Positions 1 to 8,602 of a stretch of 26,597 nucleotides of DNA are shown here, piece after piece. Numbering within the stretch: position 1 is the stretch's first letter; each line of letters opens with the position of its first letter. This DNA is from Megamonas hypermegale. GTDB lineage: Bacteria > Bacillota > Negativicutes > Selenomonadales > Selenomonadaceae. The translations under genes and the position numbers were made by a program. The notes under the pieces are model-generated. The model was not told where the DNA came from. It saw only the letters and a list, made by a program, of their open reading frames with translations, and ran no database searches. The stretch is from contig DCFC01000031.1 in assembly GCA_002314325.1 (NCBI GenBank), positions 19,721-46,317 of the forward strand, given 5' to 3'.

Positions 1-52
1 ATTATACTGCTTTAGGAAATCAATTAACATAACAGGTTCTTTATATATTTAC

Positions 53-70
53 GAAGGAGAAATTATTATT
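53..70 (+). promoter_or_regulatory. Strong RBS that points to an ATT codon
   Basis: GAAGGAGA at 53-60 is a near-ideal Shine-Dalgarno site, yet 7 nt downstream there is ATT (68-70), not ATG, GTG or TTG. The next conventional start in frame is TTG at 86, more than 20 nt from the site. Either ATT is the start, or a former ATG has mutated and the gene now starts poorly. Confidence 0.5.
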
Positions 71-85
71 TATAAAGAAGATTTT

Positions 86-649
86 TTGATAAAACAGCGT
101 ATGGAGCTAGTAGATGGAAAGATTTTTATGATGCTACCGAGACCGAAAATCAGTCATGCCAGGGTATATGGCAGGATTTATTGCAATTTCGCCAATTATT
201 TTAAAGGAAAAAAGTGCGAGGTATTTGGCGGTAATATGGATGTATTTCTTGATGAAAAAAACAAATTTGTGCCGGATGTTATGATAGTCTGCAATCCAGA
301 GATAATCAAAGAAGACGGCATACACGGCGCGCCGGATTTGGTGGTAGAGGTATTGTCTTTCGGTATTGCCGGCAGGGACAGAGGCAAGAAGAAAGATGCT
401 TATGAAAAAGCAGGCGTTAAAGAATACTGGATTGTCGATACTATTCGAAAATCGGTAGAAGTATATTTGAATGAAAACAATCATTTTTATTTAGACAATG
501 TGTATGAATACATGACAGATGAAGAAATTGCAGAAAATGCCGCATTGCCGGATAATGACGTGAATAAAGTTATTGTCAATAATGAAATAAAAGTATCCAT
601 ATGTGAAGGGTTAGTGATAAATTTAAAAGATATTTTCAATAAGATTTAG
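86..649 (+). CDS. Uma2-family PD-(D/E)XK endonuclease-like protein
   Basis: This is a member of the Uma2 (DUF820) family, a restriction-endonuclease-fold group that is common in multiple copies and whose role is largely unknown. Seen directly: the family signature FVPDVMIV with D64, then APDLVVEVLS with E88, a basic run KKK at 101-103, and GVKEYWIVD at 110-118. Together these form the expected PD...ExV...K active site. The length, 187 residues, is normal. The start is uncertain. TTG at 86 has only a weak AAGAAG before it, while a strong GAAGGAGA at 53-60 sits 7 nt before an in-frame ATT at 68 (193 residues if used). The frame is open to the left edge, so an upstream start is also possible. 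The family call is firm; the biological role is not known. Confidence 0.8.
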   Translation: MIKQRMELVDGKIFMMLPRPKISHARVYGRIYCNFANYFKGKKCEVFGGNMDVFLDEKNKFVPDVMIVCNPEIIKEDGIHGAPDLVVEVLSFGIAGRDRGKKKDAYEKAGVKEYWIVDTIRKSVEVYLNENNHFYLDNVYEYMTDEEIAENAALPDNDVNKVIVNNEIKVSICEGLVINLKDIFNKI

Positions 650-722
650 TGAAGATTAAATAATATAGGAGTATATATTAATATCATCTGAAGATATTAA
701 CAGAGAAATGAGCAAGATGTAA

Positions 723-1952
723 ATGAATAATGATAAAATACTGCTTAATACGTATACATTGCGTTCAAAGGATTTTCCTTTAGTGGAATTTTCTTTGTAT
801 AATACGAAAACGACCGGTTTAGGCTTAACCGTTAATAAATACGAAATAGAGATAAATAAAATTTTCGCGGAAAATAAAGCGTTATTTCCTAAATTTTTTT
901 CACAGGGTATAAATAAGGATAATCTGTTAATCTGGATAAAAAAACGCAAAGCGCCGAAAAACAGGCGTTTTGTCGATAAAATACTGGCTTCGATTGAAGA
1001 TGACGATAACCCCGTAAAATACGTTGATGTTTCCCATGCGCTGTCCCTAAATGATGCGTACTGGATAACGAATAATCTGACTGACGATAAATGGCAGGAT
1101 TTCAATCTGTATCATCATCCGTTTGATGAAATACTATCGTATGTTGCTTTTACCGGGTACAGTCATAAAATTTCCGGCGTGATAACTTCACCGGAAGTTA
1201 CGTCCAACGGTGCACAGAAAAAATGCTGGTCGAACAGAAAGAACGGAATTTATCTGCTGAAAGGCGATGACTTTTTAGTTAGGGAAGATGGACGTTCTCA
1301 GGTTATGAGTGAATATTATGCTGCCCAAGTGGCAAAAGCACTTGGTTTTGCGCATATTGACTATGATTTGGAAGAGTTTGAGCATAAACATTCGCATAAA
1401 AAAGAACTTGTATGTATTTGCCGCTTGTTTACAGATGAAAATATCGGTTTTGCAGATGCCTACACGTATTTTAAAGTGCAGGGCATAGATGTTGATAGAC
1501 TGGATTCAGCTGATATTGCGGTGCAGGATAAACTGTCAAAAGCATATGGAGAGAAAGAATATGCCGATTTAATGCTGTTTGACAGTATCATTGCCAATCA
1601 GGACAGACATTATGGAAACTTCGGCTATCTGGTGGATAACAATACGGGAGAATTTCTAAGACCAGCGCCGATTTTCGACAACGGCTTATCGCTTCTTTGT
1701 ATGGGAGCGCAGCAGGATATAATTAATTTCAAAGAATATGCAAAAGAAATAAGTTGCAAATATCTGCCGCTGGATACACAGGCAAAATGGTTCGTACAGA
1801 AACGCCATTTGCCGAAGCTGAAAAAACTTCTGCATTTTAAATTTCAAAAACATCCTAGACATAATATAAAAGATGAAACATTGGTATATCTAAGCAGATT
1901 TATTCAGTGGCGGGCTAAAAAAGCGATAGAGTTGTATTATGAAAAAGTATAA
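723..1952 (+). CDS. Lone HipA-like kinase-fold protein
   Basis: This 409-residue protein resembles the HipA/phosphoinositide-3/4-kinase-like serine/threonine kinase fold. Seen: an N-terminal region with SLNDAYW at 108-114; IYLLKGDD with K180 as a candidate nucleotide-binding lysine; NQDRHYGNFG at 292-301, the HipA catalytic-loop signature with D294 and N299; and PIFDNG at 316-321 with D319 as the metal ligand. All key residues are present, so it may be active. No HipB-like DNA-binding partner precedes it, so it is not a classic hipBA pair. No good ribosome site lies directly before ATG 723. An in-frame TAA occupies 720-722, immediately before the ATG. It is convergent with the glycan operon and ends before the terminator at 2042. 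The fold call is good; the substrate is unknown. Confidence 0.75.
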   Translation: MNNDKILLNTYTLRSKDFPLVEFSLYNTKTTGLGLTVNKYEIEINKIFAENKALFPKFFSQGINKDNLLIWIKKRKAPKNRRFVDKILASIEDDDNPVKYVDVSHALSLNDAYWITNNLTDDKWQDFNLYHHPFDEILSYVAFTGYSHKISGVITSPEVTSNGAQKKCWSNRKNGIYLLKGDDFLVREDGRSQVMSEYYAAQVAKALGFAHIDYDLEEFEHKHSHKKELVCICRLFTDENIGFADAYTYFKVQGIDVDRLDSADIAVQDKLSKAYGEKEYADLMLFDSIIANQDRHYGNFGYLVDNNTGEFLRPAPIFDNGLSLLCMGAQQDIINFKEYAKEISCKYLPLDTQAKWFVQKRHLPKLKKLLHFKFQKHPRHNIKDETLVYLSRFIQWRAKKAIELYYEKV

Positions 1953-2041
1953 TTAAAGATAGTTTCTAAACATAAAAAATAGTATATCTTTAAATATGGG
2001 GAGTTAGAAATGGTAAATAAGATAATTGCCTCACAGTAGAT

Positions 2042-2075
2042 AAAAGAGACTGAGTTAATAAACTCAGTCTCTTTT
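2042..2075. terminator. Bidirectional intrinsic terminator
   Basis: A perfect 15-bp inverted repeat, AAAAGAGACTGAGTT (2042-2056) and AACTCAGTCTCTTTT (2061-2075), with a 4-nt AATA loop. A-tracts and T-tracts flank the stem on both strands. It lies between the convergent HipA-like gene and the end of the minus-strand glycan operon, so it can serve both. Confidence 0.9.
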
Positions 2076-2078
2076 GAT

Positions 2079-3167
2079 TTAAAGATCAGTAAAATAAGTA
2101 GATAGTTCTTGTATACTTTTTGGAAAAGAGACACCAGATTCTTTCATTATTTTTTCATATACAGGATTAATAGGATGTTGACTAAAATTTGAAAGACTTA
2201 TAGGATGTATTTTATGATTACCGAATATGTCAGCATACATTAAGCCGGTAGAACGATAACTTATAACAAAAGAAATATTAGTTTCTATGTTATACAGTAA
2301 TTCTACAGGTACATTGGTATTATAAATTTTTAAATGAGGAAAGTGTTTTTTGAAAAATAATATTTTATTAGGATTATCTTCGGGATGAGGTTTATATAAA
2401 ATTTCTATATTGTTGTTTGTTAGATTTAAAATATTGTTTAAGCAAGTTAATTCATCATTAATAGAAATTATTTTTTGTTCTACTAAAGGTTGGCTTAAAT
2501 AGAGAATACTTTTGTTTTTTATTTGAGGAATAAGTAGCTGTTGCTGTTTAATATCGTTTAAAGCTGCATTAATAGAATGCTTAGGAATTTCGATAGTTTT
2601 TGGTGAATATCTTTTTATGATATTAGGTTTATATAAAAAATCAGCAATAGCAGATTGGCTGTTACCTATAGCTGTAGTATTAAATGAAATATTTCCGTTA
2701 ATATTATATAGATATTTGTATAAATTTAATTTTATTTTATGATATAAAGCCATAGATGTTTTTCTGGAAATGTTTTTATTATAATAAGAGTATAGACCAT
2801 CTTCAAATCGATAAAATTTATTGAAGTTTATTGTTGCTATAAAAAGTTGATTTTTAGGATCTTTATCATTGCCTACAAAAACATTGTTGATATTTAAAGA
2901 GGTAATTTCTTTATTAACTAATTGAACTTGTTTTGTATAAGATTTATTTTTATTTATGTGCGATAAGAAATTAATATAAGGAAAAACAGCTTTATAACCG
3001 CAATTAATACTTGACATATAAGATAAAACAGGGCTGTTTTTCCAGTTATTATAACCTGTAGGATGAATTAATACTAAATAATTATTATCGCTGGAAAAAT
3101 AGGCTCTACTTAAAATGAATGCGGTTAATAAATGAAAAAAATTATTGACAATGAAAAGATTATTCAT
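2079..3167 (-). CDS. Polysialyltransferase-family-like glycosyltransferase, paralog 1
   Basis: A 362-residue GT-B-type transferase that resembles bacterial sialyltransferase-superfamily enzymes (GT38/GT52, PF07388-like). Seen: an N-terminal NNFFHLLTAFILS; FEDG at 121-124, matching the (D/E)(D/E)G catalytic motif; ILYLSQP at 221-227; KPHP at 259-262, the HP motif that in known members contacts the CMP donor; and SYRST at 303-307, matching the Ser motif. No signal peptide is seen; the enzyme probably acts at the cytoplasmic face of the inner membrane. It aligns without gaps over at least 310 residues with the gene just upstream. ATG 3167 follows AAGGGGG by 5-6 nt. It is the last gene of the operon. 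No CMP-sialate synthesis genes are in the window, so a CMP-Kdo or other nonulosonate donor is also possible. Confidence 0.7.
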   Translation of the reverse strand: MNNLFIVNNFFHLLTAFILSRAYFSSDNNYLVLIHPTGYNNWKNSPVLSYMSSINCGYKAVFPYINFLSHINKNKSYTKQVQLVNKEITSLNINNVFVGNDKDPKNQLFIATINFNKFYRFEDGLYSYYNKNISRKTSMALYHKIKLNLYKYLYNINGNISFNTTAIGNSQSAIADFLYKPNIIKRYSPKTIEIPKHSINAALNDIKQQQLLIPQIKNKSILYLSQPLVEQKIISINDELTCLNNILNLTNNNIEILYKPHPEDNPNKILFFKKHFPHLKIYNTNVPVELLYNIETNISFVISYRSTGLMYADIFGNHKIHPISLSNFSQHPINPVYEKIMKESGVSFPKSIQELSTYFTDL

Positions 3168-3202
3168 ATATACCCCCTTTTTTTTATTGGGTATAGTTAC
3201 TA

Positions 3203-4288
3203 TTAATTAGATACTTGATATATAATTTCAGTAATAGTTTTAGGAAAAGATACATTAGCCTGTTGCATGATTTCTTTATAAGTTGGATAAATCGGTGTTT
3301 GAAAGATATCAGACAGACTGATTGCTTTGATTTGTTTATTGGAAAACTTATCTACATTCATTAAAGCTGAGGATTGGTAACTGATAACAGCTTTTAATTT
3401 TGGATTGTCTACAAACAAAAGTTCCGCCGGTTCAATACCTTCGTATATTTTTAATTGTTTAAGGTTGTTTTTATAATAAGTAAGTTTATCAGGATTGTCA
3501 TGCGGATGAGGTTTGTAATAGAGAATAGCATTTTCACCAAGAGAGGCTGTTATTTTTTTTAAACAGTCAGCTTCTTCTTTCAGTGAAAATTTACCCATTT
3601 CCACCATTGGCTGGCTTAGGTATAAGATACTGTCCTGCTTAAATTGTTTCGGAAGCAGATTTTTATTTTTTAAATCAGCTATGGCTTCATGTATCGTGGA
3701 TACGGTTATTTCTCTAACATCAGGAGATTTTCTTCGCAAAAGATTAGGATTGTACATATAGTCAGCCAATCCCGCCGGATTTTCGCCTTCTGCTTCTGTG
3801 TTGATATACATATTGCCGTGTAAGTGAGAAATAGATTTTAATAAATAGGCTTGAAGTTTATGAAAAAAAACTTTACTTTTTTTTCGACGGCGATTTTCAT
3901 TAAAGTAAGAATACATACCATCTTCAAAACGATAAAATTTATTTTTACCGACAGCCATAACAAAAAACTGGTCGCATATAGACATATCTACAGCTATAAA
4001 TACATTATCTACATTCAATGATTTTATGTTATCAGTTACATATTGTACTTGCTGTTTATAACTTTCGGTTTTGTTTTTACTAGATAGCCAGTTTAATAAT
4101 AAAAATACATTATTGTAACCACATTTTTCAGACGAAATATAATTTATTAATTTGTTTTGTTTCCATGTTTCATAATTAGGTGGTCGCATTATGACTAAAA
4201 AATTAGTATCATTTTTAAAGATGCTATGAGATAAAATAAATGATGTTAATAAATGATATATTGAATTTACAACAAAAATATTTTTCAT
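3203..4288 (-). CDS. Polysialyltransferase-family-like glycosyltransferase, paralog 2
   Basis: A 361-residue paralog of the next gene downstream. It keeps every motif at the same residue number: SIYHLLTSFILS at the N-terminus, FEDG at 121-124, ILYLSQP at 221-227, YYKPHP ending at 262, and SYQSS at 303-307. The identical spacing points to tandem duplication, with later divergence that keeps both copies functional-looking. It is less AT-rich than the downstream copy. ATG 4288 has GAGG 7 nt upstream, and 35 bp separate it from the next gene. Within this superfamily the HP and (D/E)DG motifs bind CMP-sugars and provide the catalytic base. The likely job is addition of a charged terminal sugar to an LPS or capsule acceptor. 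The donor is inferred, not shown. Confidence 0.7.
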   Translation of the reverse strand: MKNIFVVNSIYHLLTSFILSHSIFKNDTNFLVIMRPPNYETWKQNKLINYISSEKCGYNNVFLLLNWLSSKNKTESYKQQVQYVTDNIKSLNVDNVFIAVDMSICDQFFVMAVGKNKFYRFEDGMYSYFNENRRRKKSKVFFHKLQAYLLKSISHLHGNMYINTEAEGENPAGLADYMYNPNLLRRKSPDVREITVSTIHEAIADLKNKNLLPKQFKQDSILYLSQPMVEMGKFSLKEEADCLKKITASLGENAILYYKPHPHDNPDKLTYYKNNLKQLKIYEGIEPAELLFVDNPKLKAVISYQSSALMNVDKFSNKQIKAISLSDIFQTPIYPTYKEIMQQANVSFPKTITEIIYQVSN

Positions 4289-4302
4289 GATAAATCCTCA
4301 AT

Positions 4303-5280
4303 TTATATTTTGCTTTTTAGTTTGTAGAAACAGTATTTTAGATACCAGTATAAACCTTGCAGATACTTTCCATATAAAATAGAAGAACGCCCCATCATTT
4401 TCATAGTTTTATAAGTAGTAGGTTTTGTAAGTGGAACATCTTTCCATAATGAATCTCTAGCAACAGCAAGAAATTTTTCTTTTAATGGATGAAGACACCA
4501 TTCGGTCCATGGTTTATATCTGCCTACATAATGAACAAAAACAACATCATCAGGAATAGTAGAAGATTTATGCTTCATATTAAGAAGATAATCATATTTT
4601 TTATCGAGATATAAACATTTGCCGTCTAAGGCGATATTTAAAGCATCCTGGTCAAGCCAATCAAACTTGCCTAAATTATTAAAAGATAATTTTATAGCTT
4701 TATCAGAGATTTTATTGTCATTCCATTTTTTTACATCTATAAACATAAATCCTGCATTAAAGTATTTGTTATTTTTTATATGCAATTTTTTTATTTGTCT
4801 GTAGCGGACATATTTTAAGTCATTTACAACAGCTGCAATGTTATCTTTAAAATCCAATTGCATTAATTCATCTAAATTACCGAAACATTGGACATCAGCA
4901 TCAATATATATATATTTGTCTACAATGTTATCTAAAACTTGTGGCATTATAAATCTATTATAAGTAGCTTTAGCAAAATGCTTAGTGTAAGGTAATTTAT
5001 CAAATATAGTCGAATTTATTAAATAAATTATGATAGTAGTATTTGTTGTTTCAGCAAATGTTTTTAATAGTTTTTGCGATGCTTCATCTATATAATCAGA
5101 AAAAACATGAAAAACGATAGGTGCATTAGGATTATTTTGAACAATGGATGTCATAGATACACCTAAAGGATGAACAAAATTATTATCTATACCGTAGGCA
5201 ATATTGATAGCATTACTATATATTATTTTTAAGGCTTTATTTAATATGAGTTTCTTTTTTATTATTTTAGTTGTTTTCAA
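4303..5280 (-). CDS. GT8 LPS glycosyltransferase (WaaJ/RfaI-like)
   Basis: A 325-residue family GT8 retaining transferase of the LPS galactosyl/glucosyltransferase type. Seen: INIAYGIDNNF near residue 26, the family start; the metal- and nucleotide-sugar-binding DAD at 127-129 (YIDADV); YFNAGFMFID at 173-182; DQDALN at 210-215; and HYVGRYKPW at 250-258. A basic C-terminal tail resembles the Glyco_transf_8C module of RfaJ-type enzymes. It would add a hexose from a UDP-sugar to the growing core at the inner membrane. The start is TTG at 5280, preceded by AAGGGG about 9 nt upstream; no nearby ATG fits. It lies 12 bp after the ligase gene in transcription order. The family is clear; the exact sugar is not. 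Confidence 0.85.
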   Translation of the reverse strand: MKTTKIIKKKLILNKALKIIYSNAINIAYGIDNNFVHPLGVSMTSIVQNNPNAPIVFHVFSDYIDEASQKLLKTFAETTNTTIIIYLINSTIFDKLPYTKHFAKATYNRFIMPQVLDNIVDKYIYIDADVQCFGNLDELMQLDFKDNIAAVVNDLKYVRYRQIKKLHIKNNKYFNAGFMFIDVKKWNDNKISDKAIKLSFNNLGKFDWLDQDALNIALDGKCLYLDKKYDYLLNMKHKSSTIPDDVVFVHYVGRYKPWTEWCLHPLKEKFLAVARDSLWKDVPLTKPTTYKTMKMMGRSSILYGKYLQGLYWYLKYCFYKLKSKI

Positions 5281-5292
5281 ATGAAGTTCCCC

Positions 5293-6630
5293 TTATGTTA
5301 AAAAATATCTACTAAAAATACGTAATAAGATAATGAATATGATGCTGATATATAGATATATTATATTTTTATAACTATATATTTTAATGGTATTACAAAA
5401 ATACTTCATTGAAGTTAGGTATTTTAAGTATATAGATAAAATGAAAAAATATATTGTAATAACATTAAGCATAGCAAAGTTATAATCAGATAAACCTCGT
5501 ATTAAAAGGTTTATGGTTAATAATAACATACCTAAGCATATTATATTATTAGTGATGAAATAATTTTTTAGTAATAAATATATTAAAGTTATAAAGAAAT
5601 ATATATAAGCTAAACCACCAATAACACCACTTTCTACTAAAAACATTATAAAATCATTATGAGCATGAGACATAACTAAATTATTACCTATTTTTACAGC
5701 ACCATCATGTTGTAAATTTTGTTTTGATTCTGCAGATAAATAACTATTAGATAACATAACTTCTTGAAAATTATTTAAACCTATACCCCAATAATTATTA
5801 TTTAAAAATATGTTAAAGCCATCTCTTAGATAATAATAATGACCTCGTGTAGAAACATTATTATAGTTAAACAAAGTGTTTATTCTATCATTAATGTTGC
5901 TATTAAAAGAGTATAAAGTTATTATACTAATAATTATTGTTATAAAAATAGCAAATTTATTTTTCCATGATTTAATTAAAAGAAAATTTAATATTATAAA
6001 ATCTATAATTATAATAAACCAAGCCATTCTAGTAGCATTAAAAATTAAAGTTAGTAATGATATAATCAAAGCGGAAAATAAAATTAATGTATAGATAGAT
6101 TTGAATTTGGATTTTATAAGGAGAGATAATATTAGTGGTATGTGTAATAAAAGCATACCTGCTAGAGTAATTACTTGATTATTAAATCCACCAACTCTAG
6201 TATAATTAAAATGAAAATAATTATATATTGCAAAAATATCATTAGATAGGAAGCCTATTAAAAGAAATATAAATAATGTACAGATTTTTGCTTTCCCGTT
6301 TATATATAATAAAATTGTAAAAAAAGGAATAAGTGTTTTTAAGAAACTTTCATAAGTTAATATAGAATTACAAAAATTAATGCTAAAAAATAAACTAAAA
6401 AACAAACTTATAAAAAATATAAAAATAGGAAATAGATATTTTTTATAAAATATCCAGTTGATTTTTATTTGTTTATTTTTTAACAATTGAATTAATCCTA
6501 GAAAAAATGCTATTCTAATAAAAGTATTAGCAATGCTTTCGTTAAAAAAATAAGTTAAACTAAATAAAATACTTAATATATATATTAATGTTTCAAGTGA
6601 AATTATCTGCATTATTTTTAAATGTATCAT
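5293..6630 (-). CDS. O-antigen ligase/polymerase family membrane protein (WaaL/Wzy-like)
   Basis: A 445-residue, very hydrophobic protein with about ten to twelve membrane helices. The large periplasmic loop carries the O-antigen ligase signature SHAHNDFIMFLVESGVIGG, beginning at residue 321, with a histidine pair. An arginine in FNATRMAW at about residue 201 is the position often conserved before that loop. Known family members transfer undecaprenyl-linked glycan to lipid A core (WaaL) or polymerise O-units (Wzy); the sequence does not separate the two roles. Its ATG overlaps the preceding stop as ATGA (6627-6630), implying translational coupling. It appears to be the most AT-rich gene in the window, typical of horizontally exchanged Wzy/WaaL genes. 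An internal Met at residue 7 is an alternative start. Confidence 0.85.
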   Translation of the reverse strand: MIHLKIMQIISLETLIYILSILFSLTYFFNESIANTFIRIAFFLGLIQLLKNKQIKINWIFYKKYLFPIFIFFISLFFSLFFSINFCNSILTYESFLKTLIPFFTILLYINGKAKICTLFIFLLIGFLSNDIFAIYNYFHFNYTRVGGFNNQVITLAGMLLLHIPLILSLLIKSKFKSIYTLILFSALIISLLTLIFNATRMAWFIIIIDFIILNFLLIKSWKNKFAIFITIIISIITLYSFNSNINDRINTLFNYNNVSTRGHYYYLRDGFNIFLNNNYWGIGLNNFQEVMLSNSYLSAESKQNLQHDGAVKIGNNLVMSHAHNDFIMFLVESGVIGGLAYIYFFITLIYLLLKNYFITNNIICLGMLLLTINLLIRGLSDYNFAMLNVITIYFFILSIYLKYLTSMKYFCNTIKIYSYKNIIYLYISIIFIILLRIFSRYFLT

Positions 6631-7553
6631 TTTCCTTTTATTTTCTCCATAATATATTTTAAATAAAATATTAAAGCTTGTTTGTATTGTTTTTCTTTAT
6701 AAGCTAATATACTAGCTTTTTTATATTCTTTATGCTTCTTTTTTTTATAATGTCTAATAGTTAGATGATTACCTCCTAGTTCTTTTAACCATCCCCACCA
6801 ACTTGAAATTTTATATAATTCAAAAATATTTGGATTACTTTTATATGCCATTAATGCTATAGTTTGATCATCATCAGCAAAACCGCAATCAGTTAAACTT
6901 ATAACAGCTCTCCTACAAAGTTTGTGATAAATTGGCCATAAAGATTTAGGACCGATAACAGCGTTGCCAGCGATATAAGTATCCATATTTTTTATTATAT
7001 CAAAAATAGGTTTATTTATACCAATTTCATCTATTAGAAATAAATACATTTTATTTTTAAAATTATACTGCCATAAAAAATTAAACTCCTCAGAATAAGG
7101 GTAATCTCCTTTACCATTGTATCCAAAACCAAAATCTATCCAAGCTGCAAAATCTGTTACTAAATTATTTTCTATGGCATTTGTTACAAAAAAAGATTTT
7201 AAGTATGTGATATAATTATATTTTGCATTCCAAGACTCAGGATTTTGGGGATGTTTTCTAAAAGATTTGAAGATATTTGAAGACATTACATCTTTAATTT
7301 TCGTATAGATATTTTTATCACATGAGTAAATATCATCAATCACAATTAAAGTAGTTCTATTTTCTAATCCATATAGTTTTCTAATATCTAAAATTTCTTT
7401 TTTAAATTTTGTTTCTGTATAGATTACCATTTTATTTTTTATTCTAGCCCAAAATTTAAAGTTATTTATATATTGATGATTATTTCTGGTCCATTTTTGC
7501 CAATCTTCTCTACCTATATCAAAAAAAGCTGTAACAATAGTTATATTATCCAT
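6627..7553 (-). CDS. HtrL/YibB-family putative glycosyltransferase
   Basis: A 308-residue member of the HtrL/YibB (WlaTC) family found in LPS, capsule and glycan loci. Seen: the family opening NITIVTAFFDIGREDW at residues 3-18; AAWIDFGFG at 136-144, with a D that could serve as a metal or donor ligand; and a C-terminal stretch after about residue 275 that reads like one TPR-type helical pair. I chose ATG 7553 because GAGG lies 6 nt upstream. A TTG at 7565 would overlap the previous stop as TTGA but has no ribosome site. The stop overlaps the ATG of the ligase gene. The family has little biochemical characterisation; glycosyl transfer is inferred from membership and context. Confidence 0.8.
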   Translation of the reverse strand: MDNITIVTAFFDIGREDWQKWTRNNHQYINNFKFWARIKNKMVIYTETKFKKEILDIRKLYGLENRTTLIVIDDIYSCDKNIYTKIKDVMSSNIFKSFRKHPQNPESWNAKYNYITYLKSFFVTNAIENNLVTDFAAWIDFGFGYNGKGDYPYSEEFNFLWQYNFKNKMYLFLIDEIGINKPIFDIIKNMDTYIAGNAVIGPKSLWPIYHKLCRRAVISLTDCGFADDDQTIALMAYKSNPNIFELYKISSWWGWLKELGGNHLTIRHYKKKKHKEYKKASILAYKEKQYKQALIFYLKYIMEKIKGK

Positions 7554-7561
7554 AATATACC

Positions 7562-8602
7562 TCAATTATTAATTAAGTTATTAATTAAATATAAATAATT
7601 TTTATACATAAGTTCTAAGCGGAAATTTTTATATAAAAATAATGTAGCGTTTTTAATAAAATGTTCTTTTAAATTAGTATCATTTTTTATTTTTATAATA
7701 GCCTGTGATAAATCTAATATATCATTATCTTTTACTAATAAACCGTTATTATTATTGATAATAACTTCATTAACACCAGCTACATTAGTTCCTATTACGG
7801 GTGTATTTGCAGCCATGGCTTCACATAATACTAAACCGAAACCTTCATAGTGGGTGGCAAGTACAAATAAATCCGTTTTAACGATTAAATCTGTAAATTT
7901 GCCTTCCATGATTTTAATATGTTTTTCTAAATCATGTTCTTGAATGTATTTTTGACATTTTGCTTTTGTTTTGCCTGTACCCATTAGTAATAGGCGGATA
8001 TTTTCCTGTTTTTCTTTTATCAGATATTCAACAGCTTTAATAAGCGTCATTTGGTCTTTCTGTTTACTGAAGCGGGCGACCATGCCGACAGTGAAAATAT
8101 CATGCGGTTCTTTCGGCAGGTTGAATTTTTCTATATCAATACCATTGTAAATTACCTGCACTTTTGTTTTGTCAATGCCTTGTTTAATTAGGTGATTAGC
8201 AACGCCTTGAGAAACGCAGATATATTTATCAGTGTATTTATCTAGTTTTTGTGTAAGATATCGTCTAAATGGTGTATATTTTTCTGTGTTGTGTTCTACG
8301 TGGATTAGTTTTATTTTTAATCCAGAATAGGCAAGTGCCAATTTTGTCCAGATATGGGTGCTGTATCCGTGAACCAGGATTAAATCCGGTTTAGTATCGC
8401 GGATGAATTTTCCTAAGGAAATAATGTAATCTAAAGTGCATCGGTCTTTTATAACAATAATACCTTTTAAATCCGTATTGTTGTATTTACGGAAAATGTC
8501 GATTACTTCATATCCTTGTGTTTTGAGATAGTTACTGATATCTATAGCGATATTCAGTGAACCAGACGGATTTCCCGAAACAATACTCAATATTTTCTTC
8601 AA
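7562..8602 (-). CDS. GT4 family glycosyltransferase
   Basis: A 346-residue GT-B retaining transferase of family GT4. Seen: MKKILSIVSGNPSGSLNIA at the N-terminus, with a glycine/serine loop at 10-16; the C-terminal domain start TVGMVARFSKQKD at 171-183, with R177 and K182 as donor-phosphate contacts; and the E-x7-E motif at E253...E261 inside HYEGFGLVLCEAM. I chose TTG 8602 over a longer open frame. The TTG is 7 nt after GGAGG (8610-8614) and overlaps the preceding TGA as TTGA (8599-8602), whereas the longer form would run 79 nt into the previous gene. It probably adds a hexose to the LPS core at the cytoplasmic face. The specific sugar is unknown. Confidence 0.88.
   Translation of the reverse strand: MKKILSIVSGNPSGSLNIAIDISNYLKTQGYEVIDIFRKYNNTDLKGIIVIKDRCTLDYIISLGKFIRDTKPDLILVHGYSTHIWTKLALAYSGLKIKLIHVEHNTEKYTPFRRYLTQKLDKYTDKYICVSQGVANHLIKQGIDKTKVQVIYNGIDIEKFNLPKEPHDIFTVGMVARFSKQKDQMTLIKAVEYLIKEKQENIRLLLMGTGKTKAKCQKYIQEHDLEKHIKIMEGKFTDLIVKTDLFVLATHYEGFGLVLCEAMAANTPVIGTNVAGVNEVIINNNNGLLVKDNDILDLSQAIIKIKNDTNLKEHFIKNATLFLYKNFRLELMYKNYLYLINNLINN

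Noticed and set aside
723..1952. A classic hipBA toxin-antitoxin pair
   Set aside because: No helix-turn-helix HipB gene lies upstream or downstream; the neighbour is a Uma2-family protein and then a terminator.
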